Source: Opitutaceae bacterium (lineage in GTDB: Bacteria > Verrucomicrobiota > Verrucomicrobiia > Opitutales > Opitutaceae). Taken from it: 5,272 bases of DNA. A program made the position numbers and the translations under genes. This document shows positions 1-3,948 of this stretch, in pieces. The stretch covers positions 1 through 5,272 of the forward strand of contig JAHFTG010000174.1 of NCBI GenBank assembly GCA_023269455.1. Direction: 5' to 3'. Position 1 is the first letter of the stretch, and the number at the start of each line of letters is the position of its first letter. The notes beneath the pieces were generated by a model that saw nothing but the letters and a program-made list of their open reading frames with translations, was not told where the DNA came from and did not search any database.

Positions 1-23
1 AGGGCTTCGGAGCTCGGAGGCGG

Positions 24-120
24 AATTTACCACTAATAGAATCGCCCAACGGGGCGATTTTTGGGGAGTGGCTTCGGCCAATGGCCTTCGCGGTTGGGCG
101 GAGGAGCGGCTGATGCCGCT
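24..120 (+). repeat. Dispersed ~90-bp repeat, copy A
   Basis: This copy matches copy C (about 1922-2018) without a single difference over 41-119 versus 1939-2017 (79 bases). It matches copy B (387-479) at about 84 percent with one single-base gap. It begins with a TTTACCACTAA-like edge and ends with a hairpin AGCGGC-TGAT-GCCGCT (105-110 with 115-120). Inside are an 8-bp hairpin with a T run (40-62) and TGGC-TTCG-GCCA (69-80), a cTTCGg tetraloop hairpin. The strand is assigned from the orientation in which the T run follows the hairpin and the tetraloop reads TTCG. I do not recognise the family. It has no coding potential and could be a REP/MITE-like element, a structured RNA or a mobile terminator. 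Confidence 0.85.
40..62 (+). terminator. Terminator-like hairpin in repeat copy A
   Basis: AATCGCCC (40-47) pairs perfectly with GGGCGATT (52-59) around an AACG loop, and the run of five Ts (58-62) follows on the plus strand. This has the form of a short rho-independent terminator for plus-strand transcription. On the minus strand the tail is poor. No plus-strand gene ends near it inside the window; a gene converging from beyond position 1 cannot be excluded. It may be a structural part of the repeat and not a working terminator. Confidence 0.45.
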
Positions 121-386
121 GTAGGGGGGGGATTTTGAGACGGCTTCGCCCCGTCACTTCCTTGGCGAATCTGGGCGTAAATTTTGGAAGCACGATGGGG
201 ATGAGGGATTTGTTTGAGATTGGCAATAGGACTGATGCCAGAACTTTGAGTTTTTTGCAGGTGATAGGTAGGATGGGTTGACGAAAGCTGAGGGTTTAGA
301 GCTTCGAAGGGGAGCGGGAGTTTTTTAACGAGGAGATTGCGGAGGGCGCGGAGAGATCGGAATAGGAGGTAGGAGATCGGAGTTTC

Positions 387-479
387 TAACCACTAAGGGA
401 ATCGCCGAACGGGGCGATTTGGTGGGGGTGGTTTCGGCAATGGCCTAGACGATTGAGCGGAGGAGCGGCTGATGCCGTT
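387..479 (+). repeat. Dispersed ~90-bp repeat, diverged copy B
   Basis: Aligned to copy A from CCACTAA to GATGCCG, it has about 13 mismatches and one missing C, or about 84 percent identity. The first hairpin is weakened to ATCGCC/GGCGAT (401-406 with 413-418) and the T run is broken to TTTGG. The central TTCG hairpin is damaged by the deletion. The terminal hairpin is kept as AGCGGC-TGAT-GCCGTT (464-469 with 474-479), where one G-C pair has become a G-T wobble that still pairs only in plus-strand RNA. The copy looks older or decaying compared with A and C. Confidence 0.75.
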
Positions 480-571
480 TGGAGGGGCGAAGAGGGTTTG
501 GGGAGGAGTGAAGGACGATATGGGTGTGTGGGTTTTATGGATAATGTTTTGATGGAATGGATTTAGGCATG

Positions 572-599
572 AAAAAGCCCGGCTTTTTAGGGCCGGGCT
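572..599 (-). terminator. Intrinsic terminator of fabV
   Basis: Read on the minus strand, AGCCCGGC (599-592) and GCCGGGCT (583-576) form a perfect 8-bp GC-rich stem around an 8-nt loop. A run of five Ts follows directly (complement of the As at 576-572). It lies 33 nt after the fabV stop codon and has the right orientation. Expected role: Rho-independent end of the fabV transcript. Confidence 0.88.
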
Positions 600-631
600 G
601 GGTTCTCGCGAACGAGGAACGAGATGATTTC

Positions 632-1822
632 TTAGACGGGGAGTTCTACGTGGGGATCGATGTCGGCTTCGTAGTCGATGCCGGGGAGGCCGAAGCCGAA
701 GAGTTTGAGGAATTCGCTGCGGTAGCCGACGATGTCGGTGAGTTGGGCGAGGGTTTCGGTGGTGACTTGGGGCCAGAGGGTGGCGACTTCGGCCTGGATT
801 TCGGGCTTCATCTCGAGGTCGTCGATACGGACGCGGCCGGCGTCATCGAAGGTGAGGCCGGTGCCGCCATACATCTGGGTGCGGTAGAGGCGGTCGATCT
901 GCTCGATGCAGCCTTCGTGCGTGCCTTTGGCCTTCATGATCTTGTAGAGGATCGAGATGTAGAGGGGGACGACGGGGATGGCGGAGCTGGCCTGGGTGAC
1001 GAGGGCTTTGTTGACGGAGATGAAGGCGCGGCCGTAGCCGTTGGCCTTGAGGGTGGCGTCGATGGATTTGCCGGCGCGTTCGAGGTCGTTTTTGGCGAGG
1101 CCGATGGTGCCGTTTTTGTAGATGGGCCAGGTGACGGCGGGTCCGATGTAGGAGTAGGCGACGGAGGTGGCGCCGGGGGCGAGGAGCTTGGCTTCGTCGA
1201 GGGCGTTGATCCACATCTCCCAGTCTTCGCCGCCCATGACGGCGGTGGTGTCGGCGATTTCGGCTTCGTTGGCGGGCTCGATGGTGATGTCGCTGACGAT
1301 GCCTTTGTCGGTATCGACGGTTTTATTGGTGTAGGACTGGCCGACGGGCTTGAGGCAGGACTTGTGGGTGACGCCGGTCTTGGGATGGGTGCGGCGGGGG
1401 GAGGCGAGGGAGTAGATGACGAGGTCAACCTGGCCGAGGTCGCGCTTGATGGCGGCGAGGACTTCGGTTTTGAGGGCGTCGGAGAAGGCGTCGCCGTTGA
1501 AATTTTTGACGTAGAGGCCGGCGGCTTGGGCGGCGGTGGTGAAGGCGGCGGTGTTATACCAGCCGGGGGTGGCGGTCTTGTCGGGTTCGGAGGGGCGCTC
1601 AAAGAAGACGCCGATGGTGGCGGCGCCGGAGCCGAAGGCGGCGGAGATGCGGGAGGCGAGGCCGTAACCGGTGGAGGAACCGATCACGAGGACCTTCTTG
1701 GGGCCGTTTTTGAGGGGGCCTTTGGCCTTCACGTAGGCGATCTGCTCTTGAACGTGCGCGGCGCAGCCGGCCGGGTGAGCGGTGACACAGACGAATCCAC
1801 GAACTTTGGGTTTGATGACCAT
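632..1822 (-). CDS. fabV: Enoyl-ACP / trans-2-enoyl-CoA reductase FabV
   Basis: This 396-residue protein is full length for the FabV/Ter family (about 400 residues). Such enzymes use NADH to reduce the trans-2 double bond of enoyl-ACP, the last step of each type II fatty-acid elongation cycle in the cytoplasm; Ter homologues act on enoyl-CoA. Visible family marks are the Rossmann nucleotide loop GSSTGYGLASR (48-58), FFERP with acidic E75 (associated with NADH preference), NGD with D111, and the catalytic Tyr-X8-Lys as Y235 and K244 in PIYKNGTIGLAK. Also visible are the substrate-loop stretch VTQASSAIP (275-283) and the C-terminal GYRSEFLKLFGFG. The ATG at 1822 gives the canonical MVIKPKVRGF start, though no clear Shine-Dalgarno precedes it. 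The gene appears monocistronic: a terminator follows it and repeat C separates it from the upstream anti-sigma gene. FabV enzymes are known for triclosan tolerance. Sequence alone does not settle FabV versus Ter activity. Confidence 0.97.
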   Translation of the reverse strand: MVIKPKVRGFVCVTAHPAGCAAHVQEQIAYVKAKGPLKNGPKKVLVIGSSTGYGLASRISAAFGSGAATIGVFFERPSEPDKTATPGWYNTAAFTTAAQAAGLYVKNFNGDAFSDALKTEVLAAIKRDLGQVDLVIYSLASPRRTHPKTGVTHKSCLKPVGQSYTNKTVDTDKGIVSDITIEPANEAEIADTTAVMGGEDWEMWINALDEAKLLAPGATSVAYSYIGPAVTWPIYKNGTIGLAKNDLERAGKSIDATLKANGYGRAFISVNKALVTQASSAIPVVPLYISILYKIMKAKGTHEGCIEQIDRLYRTQMYGGTGLTFDDAGRVRIDDLEMKPEIQAEVATLWPQVTTETLAQLTDIVGYRSEFLKLFGFGLPGIDYEADIDPHVELPV

Positions 1823-1921
1823 AAAGGCTTAAAGCTTCGCGGTGGAGCGGCGGGTGACAAGGACGGAGTTGAGGGATGGCGATGAGAGGCGGGCGGAAGC
1901 GGAGAGCTTCGGAGGTCGGAT

Positions 1922-2018
1922 TTTTTACCACTAACGAAATCGCCCAACGGGGCGATTTTTGGGGAGTGGCTTCGGCCAATGGCCTTCGCGGTTGGGCGGA
2001 GGAGCGGCTGATGCCGCC
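1922..2018 (+). repeat. Dispersed ~90-bp repeat, copy C
   Basis: This copy is identical to copy A over 1939-2017, in the same orientation and 1898 bp away, so the two direct repeats flank fabV. It fills much of the gap between the anti-sigma stop codon (27 nt away) and the fabV start (about 100 nt away). The terminal hairpin is GCGGC-TGAT-GCCGC (2004-2008 with 2013-2017). The TTCG tetraloop hairpin and T-run hairpin of copy A are both intact. Just outside, 1902-1915 (GAGAGCTTCGGAGG) recurs inside the exosortase gene at 4646-4659, so the flank is itself repeat debris. Confidence 0.85.
1937..1960. terminator. Terminator-like hairpin in repeat copy C
   Basis: AAATCGCCC (1937-1945) pairs with GGGCGATTT (1950-1958) over 9 bp with an AACG loop. 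On the plus strand a five-T run (1956-1960) is present. On the minus strand the hairpin is followed only by TTTCGTTAG, a weak tail. It is the only obvious hairpin with any T tail between the anti-sigma gene and fabV. It may therefore serve the sigma/anti-sigma transcript imperfectly, although its better orientation faces the opposite way. Confidence 0.4.
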
Positions 2019-2044
2019 GGGGTGGATCCGAGAATGAGGCGGGC

Positions 2045-2941
2045 TCAGTCGCTCAGGAGGAGGATGGGGCCCTGGGCCTTCGGGACGCCGCCTTTGCGCT
2101 CTAGGCTCACGGCGAACTTGGCGGCGAACTTCACGTCTTTGCCGGGCTTGAAGGCGACGCGGGCATCACCGGTGGCGGGATCGACTTGGAAGACGCCGCC
2201 GTCAACAGGGTTTGGATACGCGGGGTCGATGACCCAGAGTTGATAATCTTTGTCCGCAGCAAGGGCGGGGAGCTTGGCGACGGTGAGGACGCCTTCCTGG
2301 GTCTTGGGGTTCCACACGGCGATGGCCTGGGCTTGCGGGGAGTTGCCGGCGAGGGAGGCGAGGGACGCGATCTTGAGATCGGCGAGGGCGTTTTTCTGCT
2401 GGAGATCGGCGATCTGGGCGAGGGCATCGGCGCGCTGGATGTCGAGGCGGGTGCGGAGATCGGCGAGGTCGGCTTGGGCGGCTTTAAGGGTGTCGATCTG
2501 CTTGCTGGAGATGAGGCGCTCGGCTTCGAGGAGGTTGGCGGTGTTCTGGGCCTCGATGCGGGTGAGGCGTTCGCTTTCGCGGAGGGTGTCGAACTGGCTG
2601 CGGGTGTTGAAATTCGCGATGGCGAAGTAGCCGGTGGCGAGGAGGAGGCAGGCGGCGGCGGCCCAACCGCTCCAGGCGGGGAGGACGAAGGGGACGACGT
2701 GATCGGCGGAGGTGGGCGAGCGGTCGGCGATGTCGGCCATGATGCGTTCGCGGAGGAAGGCGGAGGGCTCGGCGGGCGGGGCCAGGAGGGAGACTTGGGC
2801 GGAGGTCTCGCGGAGCCGGTCAACGAGGCGGCGGAGCTCGCGGTTGGCGGCGAGGGAGGACTCGAACGCGGAGCGTTCGGCGCCTTCGAGCAGGTCGAGG
2901 GCGTAGAGCGCGGCGGCTTCTTCTGTGCGTTCGTCGATCAT
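2045..2941 (-). CDS. RskA-type membrane anti-sigma factor
   Basis: The 298-residue protein is predicted to hold the adjacent ECF sigma factor inactive at the inner membrane until an envelope signal releases it. The N-terminal cytoplasmic part (about 4-48, EEAAALYALDLLEGAE...) resembles the anti-sigma helical domain typical of this family. The zinc-binding His-Cys-Cys pattern of ZAS proteins is absent, as in RskA. A single membrane helix lies at about 88-108 (SGWAAAACLLLATGYFAIAN). Residues about 114-197 are rich in Leu, Ala, Glu, Gln and Arg and look like a long periplasmic coiled coil. The C-terminal domain (about 203-296) carries the RskA pattern AVWNP...GVLTVAKLP...YQLWVIDP...GGVFQVD and a closing GGVPKAQGPILLLSD. 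Its ATG overlaps the sigma stop as ATGA with no Shine-Dalgarno, so translational coupling is likely. The target regulon and the signal cannot be told from the sequence. Confidence 0.9.
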   Translation of the reverse strand: MIDERTEEAAALYALDLLEGAERSAFESSLAANRELRRLVDRLRETSAQVSLLAPPAEPSAFLRERIMADIADRSPTSADHVVPFVLPAWSGWAAAACLLLATGYFAIANFNTRSQFDTLRESERLTRIEAQNTANLLEAERLISSKQIDTLKAAQADLADLRTRLDIQRADALAQIADLQQKNALADLKIASLASLAGNSPQAQAIAVWNPKTQEGVLTVAKLPALAADKDYQLWVIDPAYPNPVDGGVFQVDPATGDARVAFKPGKDVKFAAKFAVSLERKGGVPKAQGPILLLSD

Positions 2942-3546
2942 AGCTGCGGGGTGAGCACGTCGCGGAGTTTTAACAGGGCGCGACGGATGCGGGCTTTGAT
3001 GGTGCCGAGGGGTTCGGAGAGTTTTTCGGCGATCTGCTGCTGGGTGAGGCCGCTGAAGTAGGCGAGCTCGAGGGCAGTGCGCTGGTCGGCGGGGAGGGAG
3101 GCGACGGCGGTGCGGACGGCGGAAGCTTTTTCTTTGAGCCAGAGGGTGCCGGCGGAATCGAGTTTGGCGTCGGCGGCTTCGTCGTAGCCGAAGTCGGCGG
3201 CGGGGGATTGGGCGAGGATCTCGGCGCGGCGTTTGCGGGAGCGGACTCGGTCGATGGCGCGGTTGCGGGTGAGGGTGAGCGCCCAGGAGAAGGCGTGGCC
3301 GCGGGAGGATTCGAAGTCGGCGGCTTTGTCCCAGAGGGTCACGAAGACATCGTGAAGGACGTCTTCGGCTTCGGTGGCGTCGTTGAGGACGCGGAGGGCG
3401 ACGGAGAAGAGGGGGCGGGAGAAGCGGTCGTAGAGTTCGCCGAGGGCGGATTGGTCGCCGGCGGCGACGCGTTGGAGGATTTGGGCGTCCACCGCGTGTT
3501 TTTCCTCGTCGGGAGGAATGATGTCGGTGGGCGAGCCGGAACTCAT
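2938..3546 (-). CDS. ECF sigma factor (SigK-like), partner of the anti-sigma
   Basis: This is a 202-residue RNA polymerase sigma factor of the extracytoplasmic-function group. Region 2 spans about 36-107: ALGELYDRFSRPLFSVALRV, then EAEDVLHDVFVTLW, and RNRAIDRVRSRKRR for -10 recognition. Region 4 spans about 144-198: VASLPADQRTALELAYFSGL, then the helix-turn-helix TQQQIAEKLSEPLGTIKARIRRALLKLR for -35 recognition. Regions 1 and 3 are absent, as expected for ECF factors. I chose the ATG at 3546. An in-frame GTG at 3639 would add 31 Arg/Pro-rich residues unlike the family, and neither start has a Shine-Dalgarno. The stop overlaps the anti-sigma ATG, so the two form an operon; such pairs are usually autoregulated, but I could not identify an ECF-type promoter upstream. 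The anti-sigma partner and the SLPADQR/SGLTQQQIAEKL style fit the SigK/RskA-like group; the exact ECF subgroup is undetermined. Confidence 0.92.
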   Translation of the reverse strand: MSSGSPTDIIPPDEEKHAVDAQILQRVAAGDQSALGELYDRFSRPLFSVALRVLNDATEAEDVLHDVFVTLWDKAADFESSRGHAFSWALTLTRNRAIDRVRSRKRRAEILAQSPAADFGYDEAADAKLDSAGTLWLKEKASAVRTAVASLPADQRTALELAYFSGLTQQQIAEKLSEPLGTIKARIRRALLKLRDVLTPQL

Positions 3547-3644
3547 GAGGCGCGGGCGAGAGCGGCGGACGGCATCCAGCCCGCGTGGGAGGACGCGGGC
3601 TTCAAAGGGGAAGCAGGGGATGGTTTGGACGTGGGCCACTTCAT
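3543..3644 (-). other. Possible 33-codon leader ORF before the sigma gene
   Basis: An ATG at 3644 opens a frame (MKWPTSKPSPASPLKPASSH...) that ends in a TGA overlapping the sigma ATG at 3546 as ATGA. This is the same arrangement as between the sigma and anti-sigma genes. The peptide is Ser/Pro/Ala-rich, resembles nothing I recognise, and has no ribosome binding site. The overlap may be chance, but if translated it would couple to sigma translation and support 3546 as the sigma start. Confidence 0.2.
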
Positions 3645-3846
3645 AAGTAGAACGCGTGGGCGCATCGATGGGATGCAGGGAGCTTCAGAATTTCGGCGGG
3701 CAAATCAATCGGAATACTAGGCGGGGCGACGGAAGCGGAGAACTTAGAGGCTAGAGCTGAGAGCCAGAGTTTCGGAGACTTGGGGTTTTCAACGCGGGGA
3801 TCGCGGAGGGAGCGGGAATTAAGAAGGAGGAGGAGAGAACGATGGA
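3547..3846. other. Intergenic region upstream of the sigma operon
   Basis: Apart from the doubtful leader ORF, no gene is seen. The stretch 3731-3822 is built of AG-rich repeat fragments that recur elsewhere in the window: 3731-3745 resembles 1895-1909 (14 of 15), 3746-3764 equals 4633-4651, and 3786-3815 resembles 322-351. The promoter of the sigma operon should lie here. The best hexamers I can place on the minus strand (TTCTCC, 17 nt, TAGTAT, with TAGTAT at about 3719-3714) are weak. No intrinsic terminator for the upstream exosortase transcript is evident. Confidence 0.55.
3731..3764 (+). repeat. Short dispersed repeat fragment
   Basis: The first 15 bases (GGAAGCGGAGAACTT) differ by one base from 1895-1909 next to repeat C. 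The following 19 bases, AGAGGCTAGAGCTGAGAGC (3746-3764), are identical to 4633-4651 inside the exosortase gene. The AG-rich character of the region makes some similarity easy, but a 19-base exact match is unlikely by chance in 5 kb. Confidence 0.6.
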
Positions 3847-3939
3847 TTAGAAGATGGCCATGCCTAGGACACCGAGGGCGAGGAGGAGGGCGATGAGGGC
3901 GAGGGCGTAGCGTTCGCGGGTGGTGAGGCGGAAGAGCAT
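3847..3939 (-). CDS. 30-residue single-helix membrane protein
   Basis: The ATG at 3939 starts 9 nt after the exosortase TAG, and the frame closes with TAA at 3849-3847. The product begins MLFRLTTRERYALALIALLL and continues with Ala/Leu/Gly residues to a terminal Met-Ala-Ile-Phe. It is thus a short basic head (Arg4, Arg8, Arg10) followed by one hydrophobic helix (about 11-30), which predicts an inner-membrane protein with its N-terminus in the cytoplasm. Codon use is strongly C-ending, like the neighbouring genes, which supports real coding. The short gap implies cotranscription with the exosortase. I recognise no family. The head resembles the N-terminal anchor of longer membrane-tethered proteins, so it could be a remnant of one, or an accessory subunit of the sortase. 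Confidence 0.6.
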   Translation of the reverse strand: MLFRLTTRERYALALIALLLALGVLGMAIF

Positions 3940-3948
3940 GGGAGTTTT

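Larger units (their letters stand above)
1..631. other. Gene-free region downstream of fabV, with repeats
   Basis: No convincing protein gene is visible on either strand. The region holds repeat copy A, diverged copy B, and the fabV terminator at the right end. Between A and B (about 121-386) the sequence is AG-rich on the plus strand. It contains a small hairpin GACGG/CCGTC (139-143 with 151-155), without a T tail on either strand. It also contains a stretch at 322-351 that matches 3786-3815 at 25 of 30 positions, and a nearby doublet GAGATCGGA (353-361 and 372-380). Stretches 181-300 and 481-560 show nothing I can name; 181-300 is visibly less GC-rich than the genes. The plus-strand open frame entering at 557 mirrors fabV and is not a gene. 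Confidence 0.7.

Noticed and set aside
139..155. GACGG/CCGTC hairpin as a terminator
   Set aside because: No T run follows on either strand and no gene ends nearby.
1..500. CRISPR array suggested by repeated blocks
   Set aside because: There are only two copies here, about 360 bp apart and unequal in sequence, with no regular spacers or cas genes. They fit a dispersed element instead.
934..1602. Pro/Ser/Thr-rich minus-strand frame within fabV
   Set aside because: It is an out-of-frame reading of fabV; the proline/serine bias reflects C-rich third positions and not a mucin-like protein.
1823..1860. fabV promoter TTGTCA plus TTTAAG
   Set aside because: The spacing (about 21 nt) is poor and would put the transcript start almost at the ATG, so it is too weak to annotate.
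557..1885. 442-codon plus-strand open frame rich in Gly, Asp, Glu and Val
   Set aside because: It is antisense to fabV, whose catalytic motifs are unmistakable. The composition is what high-GC coding DNA gives when read on the wrong strand, and the frame starts inside the terminator region.
2186..3061. Plus-strand open frame opposite the anti-sigma gene
   Set aside because: It is a Gly/Glu/Ala-rich antisense shadow spanning the end of one real gene and another, with no recognisable domain.
3547..3639. Upstream extension of the sigma factor to the GTG at 3639
   Set aside because: The added 31 residues are Arg/Pro-rich and unlike ECF N-termini, no ribosome binding site supports the GTG, and the 202-residue form has the usual length. 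The extension cannot be excluded.
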